In this document: piece after piece, positions 1 to 5,760 of the stretch | Layout: every line of letters starts with the position of its first letter | How positions within the stretch are numbered: position 1 is the first letter of the stretch | Source: a virus | Strand: one strand, 5' to 3' | Length of the DNA: 31,779 nt | Virus record (IMG/VR): IMGVR_UViG_3300043437_000019 | Coordinates: 1-31,779 of that record | Notes under the pieces: model-generated | Told to the model about the DNA's origin: nothing | The model's database searches: none | What the model saw: the letters and a program-made list of their open reading frames with translations, nothing else | Position numbers and translations under genes: made by a program

Positions 1-231
1 AATGTAGGTAAATCCTATTGGATGGAATGGTACTTTCTTGCATTGGCTACTAATCACGATTTAAAAACAGTTGTTTGGATGGGTGAGAACTCAAGCGGTC
101 AAGTGATGCGTGATTTAATACAAATGTATTCCGGCAAACATTTTAAGGATTTAACTTATGATGAGATACGCAAACACGAATCATTTATTGAATACTATTT
201 TAAATTCTTAAGCAATGAAAAACTATATAAG
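1..231. repeat. Terminal direct overlap, left copy
   Basis: Bases 1-231 match 31549-31779 except at 99 (t here, a at 31647) and 105 (g here, a at 31653). Both are third codon positions (Gly and Val) and silent. The repeat ends at an arbitrary point inside a gene, as expected when a circular or circularly permuted genome is assembled from a mixed population. A true short terminal repeat in the virion is less likely but possible. Confidence 0.9.
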
Positions 232-795
232 CCAAAAGAAGTTTTAGATATAATTGGTTCTACAGATGCAGATATAGGATTTATTGACCCATTTACAGGA
301 TTAGATAGAGGTATGCAGCATTCAGATAATTATGAATTTTTAAATACTACGAGACAATTTTGTAATCAATCTGGAAAGACTTTGTATGTATCAACACATC
401 CTAATTCAGAAAGTGGTAGAAGTGGTATGTTATACGGAGATGATTTTCCAGAATGGAAAGGACATTTAAAACCACCACTTAAAGCACATATAGAAGGCGG
501 TAAACCTTTCTTAAATCGATGTGACGATATGTTAATCATTCACAGGTTAGTTAAACATCCTACAATGAAATATTCTACAATGATAGACATAGAAAAAATT
601 AAAGATAGAGACACAGGTGGTCAATGTACTGAGTTGGGTATGCCTTTGTTATTTGATTTTAATAGTGGATTAGGATTTAAAATTGGTGGCATTGACCCTA
701 TTAAAAGACGAAAGAATGTAATGAATAACGAAACGCAATCTTTTTACAGAGCATTAGAACATAATAGTAACTTTGACGATAAACTCCCTTTTTAA
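1..795 (+). CDS. RecA/DnaB-fold replicative helicase-like ATPase, 3' part
   Basis: The window opens inside this gene: base 1 reads N-V-G-K-S, the end of a Walker A P-loop. The true start is at 31405, near the other end. Joined through the terminal overlap, the protein has 312 residues, with P-loop GHDNVGKS at 46-53 and a Walker B-like strand IGFIDP ending near Asp144. The ATG at 22 is internal. Only about 45 residues precede the P-loop, so the N-terminal domain of full DnaB is absent. A helicase role is inferred from its place just behind a replisome-organiser-like gene. A Sak4-like recombination ATPase is the main alternative. The C-terminus FDDKLPF resembles the acidic tip of SSB proteins. 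Confidence 0.72.
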   Translation, partial: NVGKSYWMEWYFLALATNHDLKTVVWMGENSSGQVMRDLIQMYSGKHFKDLTYDEIRKHESFIEYYFKFLSNEKLYKPKEVLDIIGSTDADIGFIDPFTGLDRGMQHSDNYEFLNTTRQFCNQSGKTLYVSTHPNSESGRSGMLYGDDFPEWKGHLKPPLKAHIEGGKPFLNRCDDMLIIHRLVKHPTMKYSTMIDIEKIKDRDTGGQCTELGMPLLFDFNSGLGFKIGGIDPIKRRKNVMNNETQSFYRALEHNSNFDDKLPF

Positions 796-796
796 T

Positions 797-1069
797 ATGA
801 ATTTATTTGATGTAATACACGCTAAGACTTCCTTAAATGCGATTATAGGAAGCATCCGACTTTCTCTACACGATTTACGAGAGAAACACGAACACAGAAA
901 AGATTTAATAGAAACCTTAGAGAAATACGAAATATGGATGAGTGAGACCAGAGATACTTTAAGTGCTATGGAAGATGAGAACAAACAACTAATTAAAAGA
1001 CTTGCTCAATATCATACAGAGTATTTAAAATTGAAGCGAGAAAATAATGAATTTAAACAGTTGTTATGA
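797..1069 (+). CDS. Small coiled-coil protein of unknown function
   Basis: It encodes 90 residues from ATG 797, one base after the helicase stop; an upstream in-frame TTG at 773 would overlap that gene and is less likely. The C-terminal half is rich in Glu, Lys and Leu with heptad-like spacing (TLEKYEIWMSETRDTL, then ENKQLIKRL), which predicts a coiled coil. No catalytic motif is visible. It overlaps the next gene by four bases (ATGA), so it is probably translationally coupled within the recombination and replication operon. Function not recognised. Confidence 0.75.
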   Translation: MNLFDVIHAKTSLNAIIGSIRLSLHDLREKHEHRKDLIETLEKYEIWMSETRDTLSAMEDENKQLIKRLAQYHTEYLKLKRENNEFKQLL

Positions 1070-1437
1070 ATGAAGAACAATTATTTAATTATTTAAAAAA
1101 ATATTATATATACGATTTAACAAAAAGCGAAGATAAATTTTCAAGTTATGATTGTTTTAGTTCAACATATAAATGCGTAATTGAATTAAAATGTAGAAAT
1201 AAACACTACGATAATTTGATGTTAGAGAAAATTAAATATGATAGTTTAAACAAAATGAATTGCAAGGCTCTTTATATAAATTCAACACCAGAAGGAATAT
1301 TTGTTTTCAATATAAATGATATAAAACCAAATTGGATTACTGATAATTCAATGCCTAAACAAACAGAATTTGAAAATAATAACAAGATTGAAAAGACATA
1401 TACATTAATTTCTATACATAATGCCATAAAAATATGA
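1066..1437 (+). CDS. PD-(D/E)XK-like nuclease candidate
   Basis: It encodes 123 residues. Around residues 28-54 an Asp (YDC) is followed by a strand VIELKCR, giving a D...E-x-K arrangement, and then a helix containing LEKIKYDSL. This is the layout of small restriction-endonuclease-fold proteins. The gene is more AT-rich than its neighbours, with many aaa, tta and aat codons, so it may be a recent acquisition. It overlaps both neighbours by four bases. Nuclease activity is inferred from the motif and from its place next to NinG; a non-catalytic relative is possible. Confidence 0.6.
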   Translation: MNEEQLFNYLKKYYIYDLTKSEDKFSSYDCFSSTYKCVIELKCRNKHYDNLMLEKIKYDSLNKMNCKALYINSTPEGIFVFNINDIKPNWITDNSMPKQTEFENNNKIEKTYTLISIHNAIKI

Positions 1438-1958
1438 AAGCTAAGAAATGCAAGGTATGTAAAAACGAATTTACACCGATATACACTACTGCACAAAGCA
1501 CCTGCTCGTTAAGTTGTGCTATTGAACAAACTACCCAGAAGAAAAGCCAAGCGTGGAAAGAACGTAAGAAGATACTAAAAGACGAACTAACTACTGTGCA
1601 AGATTTAATGAAAGTAGCGCAGCAAGTATTTAACAAGTATATCAGGTTAAGAGACGAGGGTAATTTATGCATAAGCTGCGGTAAAAAACCTAAAAAACCG
1701 AATGCAGGACATTTCTATTCAGCAGGTGGACACTTCAACGTAAGGTTTGATGAGCGTAATGTGCATCTTCAATGTGAGTATTGCAATTCGTTTTTATCTG
1801 GCAACCTTTTACCTTACCGTGAAAATCTTTTAGTTAAGTTAGGTTTTCACGAATTCGAGCGTTTAAGCGCTGATGCGATGAAAACACGAAAGTTTACAAG
1901 AGAAGAATTAAAAGAGATAATAGAAAAATATAAGCAAAAGATTAAAGATGAATTTTAA
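1434..1958 (+). CDS. ninG: NinG/Rap-like recombination protein
   Basis: It encodes 174 residues of the lambda NinG (Rap) type, a structure-specific DNA-binding protein acting on recombination intermediates. Visible are an N-terminal zinc-ribbon-like set Cys6/Cys9/Cys24/Cys28, a Lys/Arg-rich helical stretch at 35-75, then Cys79/Cys82, the conserved AGHFYSAG at 91-98, and a final His111/Cys114/Cys117 cluster (HLQCEYC). It lies between two candidate restriction-fold nucleases and downstream of the replication ATPase, which fits a role in processing recombination intermediates during replication. Confidence 0.88.
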   Translation: MKAKKCKVCKNEFTPIYTTAQSTCSLSCAIEQTTQKKSQAWKERKKILKDELTTVQDLMKVAQQVFNKYIRLRDEGNLCISCGKKPKKPNAGHFYSAGGHFNVRFDERNVHLQCEYCNSFLSGNLLPYRENLLVKLGFHEFERLSADAMKTRKFTREELKEIIEKYKQKIKDEF

Positions 1959-2298
1959 TAGCGATTTTAGATATGATTTAGAGATAGGACAGATATACGA
2001 AAAGCAATTGAATGATTTGTTCGGTAAAAAGATTGAAGTAAAGCGAGACTTTAAATGCTTAGAAACAGGAAATATATTTGTAGAATACGAATCAAAAAAC
2101 AAGAAGAGTGGATTAGCAAGTACAGAAGCTGAATATTGGTGCTATTGGTTAAGTGATGAGCATTGCATCTTTATAAAAACGGAACGATTAAAAGAAATGT
2201 GTAGAAAATATATAGGTACAAACAGAGATATTCTTGGTGGAGATTTAAATACAAGCAAAGGAATTTTACTTCCAACTATTGATTTATTAAAAAGTTAA
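1948..2298 (+). CDS. Small restriction-endonuclease-fold protein (resolvase-like candidate)
   Basis: It encodes 116 residues and starts 11 bases inside the NinG gene. The pattern IEVKRD, then TGNIFVEYES, then a Ser-Gly-Leu-Ala segment followed by WCYWL matches small phage proteins thought to have a PD-(D/E)XK-like fold; the candidate acidic residues are in EVKRD and VEYES. It may act as a junction or flap nuclease with NinG. I recognise the pattern but not a characterised member, so the biochemical role is open. Confidence 0.6.
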   Translation: MNFNSDFRYDLEIGQIYEKQLNDLFGKKIEVKRDFKCLETGNIFVEYESKNKKSGLASTEAEYWCYWLSDEHCIFIKTERLKEMCRKYIGTNRDILGGDLNTSKGILLPTIDLLKS

Positions 2299-2307
2299 TT
2301 ATATTTG
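2279..2307 (+). promoter_or_regulatory. Bacteroidota-type promoter
   Basis: The -7 box TATATTTG at 2300-2307 matches TAnnTTTG. A TTG at 2279-2281, 18 bases upstream, fits the -33 element of Bacteroidota sigma-ABfr promoters. It straddles the end of the upstream gene and lies about 21 bases before ATG 2329. It could also transcribe the structured region that follows that gene. Confidence 0.6.
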
Positions 2308-2328
2308 AACCAACAAAACAGAAAAATT

Positions 2329-2637
2329 ATGAAAGTAGAAATCCAAAACTTTACAGGAACTCAGAAAGAGTTTGAATTAGAAATCGTCTATGCAAAAGGA
2401 GTAATAGAGATATTCTCAGCTAAAGTCGAGTATAGCTATAAATACAACTTAGCAACTGACACATCAGAATTCATCTTTGAAAGCATTCAAGGGGCAAAAT
2501 GGAATGGCATTACAGGAATTTATTATCCTTATGTTTTCTCAGAGGAAGAATGTAACGCAATCGAAGCGCAGATGAGAGACCAAATTGATTGGGAAGAGAT
2601 TATAGATGTGTTAAACAATTGGAATAATAGAGATTAA
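2329..2637 (+). CDS. Acidic hypothetical protein
   Basis: It encodes 102 residues from ATG 2329; a possible earlier TTG at 2305 falls inside the promoter box and is rejected. It appears to be a beta-rich N-terminal part followed by an acidic helical C-terminus (EEECNAIEAQMRDQIDWEEI). No known motif was recognised. It is the first gene after a host-type promoter, so it is probably expressed early. Its stop is followed directly by the 261-bp structured non-coding region. Confidence 0.7.
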   Translation: MKVEIQNFTGTQKEFELEIVYAKGVIEIFSAKVEYSYKYNLATDTSEFIFESIQGAKWNGITGIYYPYVFSEEECNAIEAQMRDQIDWEEIIDVLNNWNNRD

Positions 2638-2684
2638 CGGTATAGGTATATGAGCAGTAAGCACCCACTTGTTTCTCCGGTTCT

Positions 2685-2693
2685 TGTGGATAA
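2685..2693 (-). promoter_or_regulatory. Perfect-consensus DnaA box
   Basis: The minus strand reads TTATCCACA, the high-affinity DnaA box consensus. It sits in the loop of the 17-bp hairpin A, in non-coding DNA. The phage also encodes a protein resembling the DnaA DNA-binding domain (27620-28054), so the site may be bound by that protein or by host DnaA. A 9-mer can occur by chance; the placement is what makes it notable. Confidence 0.5.
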
Positions 2694-2833
2694 CGCATCA
2701 CTTATTGCTTCATATACCTTGTTATAAATAGGTGGGGCTGGTTCGGTGGCTAAAAGTCGATAAATGCAAATAAAACAGCCGATTTACGAAATGCACCTCT
2801 GTTTCAAGTGCCTGAGACAACCCACTTATTTTC

Positions 2834-2879
2834 TAACAGCCGCATAGGCATCCGCGTTAGTGGTGCTTATGCTTTGTTA
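2834..2879 (+). repeat. Long imperfect hairpin upstream of 2899
   Basis: The arms are TAACA/TGTTA (2834-2838/2875-2879), GCATAGGCA/TGCTTATGC (2842-2850/2864-2872, one G-U pair) and CCGC/GTGG (2852-2855/2860-2863), closed by a GTTA loop. There is no T-run after it, so it is not a standard intrinsic terminator. It ends 19 bases before ATG 2899 and could stabilise a processed transcript end or act in DNA as an origin hairpin. Confidence 0.6.
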
Positions 2880-2898
2880 AAAATTTAAAATATACATT

Positions 2899-3117
2899 AT
2901 GAAAGCAATATTAGAATTTAACCTACCGGAAGATGCACACGAGTATAATCTTGTAAACAAGGCAGTAGATATGAGCGTAGTGCTTCACGAGTTCGACCAA
3001 TATTTAAGAGGGAGATTAAAATACGAAGACAATATAACCGATGATGCATATAATGCGTTACAGGATGCGCGTGATAAATTGTGGGAGATGGCTAAAGATG
3101 GAGGTATAGAACTATGA
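2899..3117 (+). CDS. Small acidic phage protein
   Basis: It encodes 72 residues beginning MKAILEFNLPEDAHEY, an opening I associate with small proteins common in Bacteroidota phages and of unknown function. The rest is helical and acidic, with an LHEFDQYLRGRLKY helix. It is the first gene after the structured non-coding region and overlaps the next gene by four bases (ATGA). No catalytic motif is visible. Confidence 0.75.
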   Translation: MKAILEFNLPEDAHEYNLVNKAVDMSVVLHEFDQYLRGRLKYEDNITDDAYNALQDARDKLWEMAKDGGIEL

Positions 3118-3362
3118 CACCGAAAGAGAAAGCAAAGGAGTTATTGTACAATTACGAATTGCAAGTAAGATTCAGTATGGAGGATTGCTCGTTTACATAT
3201 AGAGACAGTAATTATGGTTTAGCAATAAAAAGAACGGCAAAACAATGCGCATTAATTGCAATAGATGAGATGCTTGATTTTAGAAATGGCTTATACATCA
3301 ATGAGGGGAGTTTGGCTCATCAATGGCTACTAGATGTCAAACACGAAATACAAAAACTATGA
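3114..3362 (+). CDS. Small helical hypothetical protein
   Basis: It encodes 82 residues. The N-terminus MTPKEKAKELLYNY and the segment AKQCALIAIDEMLD resemble a class of small phage and prophage proteins of unknown role that start with T-P-K-E-K-A. It is predicted helical, with no signal peptide. It is coupled to both neighbours by four-base overlaps. Confidence 0.72.
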   Translation: MTPKEKAKELLYNYELQVRFSMEDCSFTYRDSNYGLAIKRTAKQCALIAIDEMLDFRNGLYINEGSLAHQWLLDVKHEIQKL

Positions 3363-3586
3363 AAAGCACAGAACTAAAAATCTATCACGCTACAATGTTT
3401 GTTGTATTTAGCGTAATACTTGTTTTACTCGTTTCTAAGGCACTTTCTACTGATAGTGATAGGAAAGTATATCCAATAGAAAGAAGTGTGATTAAAACGT
3501 CTTATTTAAAGCCATCTGATTTATCAAAAGAAAACCTATCTTTGCAGAAACAAAATTATTACGAGAGATTATGGAACGAGAAATAG
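3359..3586 (+). CDS. Small single-pass membrane protein
   Basis: It encodes 75 residues from ATG 3359, overlapping the previous stop by four bases. A hydrophobic stretch at about residues 11-27 (ATMFVVFSVILVLLVSK) is a likely membrane anchor, followed by a polar tail of about 45 residues. A signal-anchored topology is likely. The role is unknown; a superinfection or envelope-modifying function is possible but unsupported. Confidence 0.65.
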   Translation: MKSTELKIYHATMFVVFSVILVLLVSKALSTDSDRKVYPIERSVIKTSYLKPSDLSKENLSLQKQNYYERLWNEK

Positions 3587-3747
3587 TATTTATATACCTT
3601 TTGATTCAAGCATTTTTTATGTTAGGACTAAGTATGTTAGCATTTAAGATGGAATATTTTAATTTAGCAGTAATATTTTTAGTAATTGGTGCTTTAAATT
3701 TGATAGCTTTGAGCATTTTTATGTATGATATATGGGTAGGAAGATAG
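3571..3747 (+). CDS. Two-helix membrane microprotein
   Basis: It encodes 58 residues (MEREIVFIYLLIQAF...). Two hydrophobic segments, about residues 5-25 and 30-51, predict a hairpin membrane protein. It overlaps the previous gene by 16 bases in another frame. A TAnnTTTG-like octamer (TATCTTTG, 3537-3544) lies upstream, but I see no -33 partner. The tightly packed overlapping layout supports it being a real gene; the function is unknown. Confidence 0.6.
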   Translation: MEREIVFIYLLIQAFFMLGLSMLAFKMEYFNLAVIFLVIGALNLIALSIFMYDIWVGR

Positions 3748-3857
3748 TAAAAGACGAAATGCACAGGAAGTATCGTATGAAAAGACGTACTTGTGATTGG
3801 TTTTTAAATTATATGTATGATGGTATGGCTTTTATAAGGCTAAATCCTGAAGAATGA
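3732..3857 (+). CDS. Basic microprotein
   Basis: It encodes 41 residues (MGRKIVKDEMHRKYRMKRR...), strongly basic at the N-terminus with aromatic residues after it. It starts 16 bases inside the preceding gene and ends with an ATGA overlap with the next. Its charge suggests nucleic acid or protein binding, but nothing more can be said. Confidence 0.5.
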   Translation: MGRKIVKDEMHRKYRMKRRTCDWFLNYMYDGMAFIRLNPEE

Positions 3858-3931
3858 AATATGTTTATAAGGTTATAGATTTAATTTGGGTGTATGTTAT
3901 TAGCCGATTGTATAGAAACGAAGACAACTGA
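3854..3931 (+). CDS. Possible 25-residue leader peptide before the sigma-like gene
   Basis: It reads MKYVYKVIDLIWVYVISRLY and then RNEDN. It overlaps the preceding stop (ATGA) and runs 38 bases into the sigma-like gene in another frame. Translation through it would carry ribosomes to ATG 3894, so it could be a coupling leader or a small membrane peptide. Its small size makes the call uncertain. Confidence 0.35.
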   Translation: MKYVYKVIDLIWVYVISRLYRNEDN

Positions 3932-4466
3932 AAATAGTTCAGAGTGGTTAGCATCGGTAGCAAAACACCATAAGCACTTTATATCGGTAGTTAAATCCTT
4001 TGGAGAAGACCGATACTCAGAAGACATAGTGCAGGAGATGTATTTAAGAATCTACAAATACACGAACCCAGAGAAGATAATAAAAGACGGACAAGTAAAT
4101 CAAGGTTTTATATGGTTTGTGCTGCGTAATATTTATGTAGACTACTGTAAGCAAAAATCTAAGATTGAAAAGGTAACTGTAAACGATGCTTTAGATATAA
4201 AAGATATTGACGTTAGCGGAATAGAGAAAGCTAAAAACGATATTGAGTTAAAGATATATATGGAAATAGATTCTTGGCATTGGTACGATACGATGTTATT
4301 TAAGTTATATAAAGAAAACAATCATTCTATGCGTGAGTTATCTGCGTTAACTAAAATATCTGTAACGTCTATATTTCACACTATAAAGCATTGTAAGCAA
4401 CGTTTGATTGAGAATGTAGGAGAAGACTACGAAGATTATTTGAATGGAGATTATGAACGAATCTGA
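3894..4466 (+). CDS. Sigma-70-family-like RNA polymerase sigma factor
   Basis: It encodes 190 residues with the two-domain plan of ECF-type sigma factors. A region-2-like part at about 43-90 (EDIVQEMYLRIYKY, then WFVLRNIYVDYCKQ) is followed by an acidic linker and a region-4-like helix-turn-helix at 130-172 (SMRELSALTKISVTSIFHTI). The segment YVDYCKQ fits the end of region 2. It would direct host RNA polymerase to phage promoters, plausibly the late genes, which lack host-type boxes in their gaps. That target is inference. ATG 3894 lies inside the preceding peptide frame; there is no better in-frame start. Confidence 0.75.
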   Translation: MLLADCIETKTTENSSEWLASVAKHHKHFISVVKSFGEDRYSEDIVQEMYLRIYKYTNPEKIIKDGQVNQGFIWFVLRNIYVDYCKQKSKIEKVTVNDALDIKDIDVSGIEKAKNDIELKIYMEIDSWHWYDTMLFKLYKENNHSMRELSALTKISVTSIFHTIKHCKQRLIENVGEDYEDYLNGDYERI

Positions 4467-4614
4467 AAACACATACACAACGTTAGCGGAATTGCGTAAG
4501 AATTATACTGAGCAGTTAGACAAGTATTATCAGTTGCTACAGAAACACGAAAAGCTACAGGAAGAATTTGACCAACTAAAAGAAAGATATATGAACTTAA
4601 TAGATAACAAATGA
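4453..4614 (+). CDS. Coiled-coil microprotein
   Basis: It encodes 53 residues (MNESENTYTTLAELRKNYTE...), nearly all predicted helix with heptad-spaced Leu and Tyr residues, so probably a short coiled coil. It starts 14 bases inside the sigma-like gene and overlaps the next by four (ATGA). It could be a partner or antagonist of the sigma-like protein; that is only a suggestion from position. Confidence 0.6.
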   Translation: MNESENTYTTLAELRKNYTEQLDKYYQLLQKHEKLQEEFDQLKERYMNLIDNK

Positions 4615-4790
4615 AGACGATAAAAGCGTATTTAGAAAATCAAAAGGAGTTAGCCTATGTATCATTTGCACATAGTTTGCAAGGCGAAAATGTTAACTTA
4701 TTAGATGCAAAACACTTTTTAGAAAGAATAGTACATTTAGAATTAATGATTAAAGAATTAGGAACTAATAAACCGAAAAAAAATGTGTAA
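4611..4790 (+). CDS. Small helical hypothetical protein
   Basis: It encodes 59 residues (MKTIKAYLENQKELAYVSFA...) ending in a basic NKPKKNV tail. It is predicted all-helical, with a hydrophobic face in FLERIVHLELMIKEL. It overlaps both neighbours by a few bases. No known family was recognised. Confidence 0.6.
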   Translation: MKTIKAYLENQKELAYVSFAHSLQGENVNLLDAKHFLERIVHLELMIKELGTNKPKKNV

Positions 4791-5184
4791 ACTACATAAC
4801 TTAAAAGATGAAACATTTATTGTTTATCATATTATTAATGAAAACTATGTAGGTGTAACACATAATTTACATAAGAGATTATTAAAACACAAAAGCAAAA
4901 GTAAATTTGACGTTTCTAATATTGGTATTTTATTACAAACAGAAGATTTAAATTCAGCATTACAAGCAGAAAAATTTTATCAAGAAAAATTTAAATGTGA
5001 TAAAGGTGTTAGAAATCAAAATGGATTAAAAAATCCCTATGCAAAACAAGTATTGCATTTAGAAACAGGGTTCTTTTTTGATACAATTAAAGAAGCGTGT
5101 AATGCTCTGGGTATTAATTATAGTTCTGCAAGACATCAAGTATTAAAAGAAAAGAATAAATTTAATTTAATTAAAATTAATTAA
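4783..5184 (+). CDS. GIY-YIG homing endonuclease with NUMOD-like tail
   Basis: It encodes 133 residues. The N-terminal part follows the GIY-YIG nuclease plan in degenerate form: VYHI (14-17) in place of GIY, YVG (22-24) in place of YIG, then Arg32, His36 and Glu63 (LQAEKF). The C-terminal 45 residues (HLETGFFFDTIKEACNALGI and onward) match the NUMOD1-type DNA-binding element of phage homing endonucleases. The gene is much more AT-rich than its neighbours, which supports recent insertion as a free-standing mobile gene. It sits between the small-gene cluster and a conserved Cys-rich gene. Confidence 0.75.
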   Translation: MCKLHNLKDETFIVYHIINENYVGVTHNLHKRLLKHKSKSKFDVSNIGILLQTEDLNSALQAEKFYQEKFKCDKGVRNQNGLKNPYAKQVLHLETGFFFDTIKEACNALGINYSSARHQVLKEKNKFNLIKIN

Positions 5185-5185
5185 T

Positions 5186-5566
5186 ATGGGAAGACCAAGA
5201 AAAAAACCACAAGGATTAGGAGATACAGTTGAACAAGTGTTAGAATCAACAGGAATAGCCAAAATTGCAAAATTTGTATTAGGTGAAGATTGTAAGTGCG
5301 ACGAGCGTAAGAAGAAGCTAAACGAACTATTTCCTTACAGAAAGATTAGCTGCCTAACTGAAGACGAATATAATGTATTAGATACTTTCTTTGGTAAGAA
5401 TACTGCTGAAATAGCACCGAGCGACCAACACGAACTACTCAAAGTTTACAATAGAGTTTTAAATATAAACAGAGAGCCTACAAGCTGCTCAAGTTGTTGG
5501 AGAGATATTCTTAATCAGTTGAAGAAAGTATACAACCAATATAAAGACGAACATACTGAAGACTAA
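5186..5566 (+). CDS. Conserved Cys-rich hypothetical protein
   Basis: It encodes 126 residues: a basic N-terminus (MGRPRKKPQGLGD), a CKCDERKKKLNELFPY segment with Cys57/Cys59, and a second motif TSCSSCW near residue 103, together a likely four-Cys metal site. The layout resembles a family widespread in Bacteroidota phages near the terminase and methylase genes, but I know no established function. DNA binding is plausible. Confidence 0.68.
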   Translation: MGRPRKKPQGLGDTVEQVLESTGIAKIAKFVLGEDCKCDERKKKLNELFPYRKISCLTEDEYNVLDTFFGKNTAEIAPSDQHELLKVYNRVLNINREPTSCSSCWRDILNQLKKVYNQYKDEHTED

Positions 5567-5576
5567 AGATTGCATA

Positions 5577-5759
5577 GTGAACTATTATTTAGTAGTTATA
5601 AACCCAGAACTCCATAGACAAGTATGGAATAGCTTAAAACTCACTATGGCAATTGCTGAAGCTGAGTATGTGTTGTTTTATGATAACACCATTAAGACCA
5701 TACATATGGAAGAGGTAAACTATGAAGAGTATAGAAGTTATAATTACTCACTCAACTAA
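5577..5759 (+). CDS. Small hypothetical protein, GTG start
   Basis: It encodes 60 residues from GTG 5577, ten bases after the previous stop. There is an initial hydrophobic strand (YYLVVI) and several aromatic residues, with no recognised motif. It ends one base before the methyltransferase start, consistent with an operon. The unusual start codon and lack of a family make it a moderate call. Confidence 0.5.
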   Translation: MNYYLVVINPELHRQVWNSLKLTMAIAEAEYVLFYDNTIKTIHMEEVNYEEYRSYNYSLN

Positions 5760-5760
5760 T

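Larger units (their letters stand above)
2640..2898 (+). other. Structured non-coding region: candidate replication origin or structured RNA
   Basis: This is the longest gap between genes and holds three structures. Hairpin A: GGTATATGA/TCATATACC (2645-2653/2710-2718) plus an 8-bp inner stem 2654-2661/2701-2708, enclosing TGTGGATAA (2685-2693), the exact complement of the DnaA box TTATCCACA. Domain B: an 11-bp closing stem 2726-2736/2821-2831 with inner GCTG/CAGC pairing and a possible H-type pseudoknot at 2793-2819. Hairpin C: 2834-2879. An AT-only tract (2879-2895) follows, before ATG 2899. The DnaA box and AT tract fit an origin; G-U pairs and the pseudoknot fit an RNA. No known RNA family was recognised. 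Confidence 0.6.

Noticed and set aside
2731-2827. tRNA-like or known riboswitch/ribozyme in domain B
   Set aside because: No acceptor/anticodon/T-arm layout, no hammerhead core (CUGANGA plus GAAA), and no riboswitch family that I recognise matches.
3537-3544. TATCTTTG as a promoter box
   Set aside because: It fits TAnnTTTG but lies inside a coding frame and has no TTG at the -33 distance.
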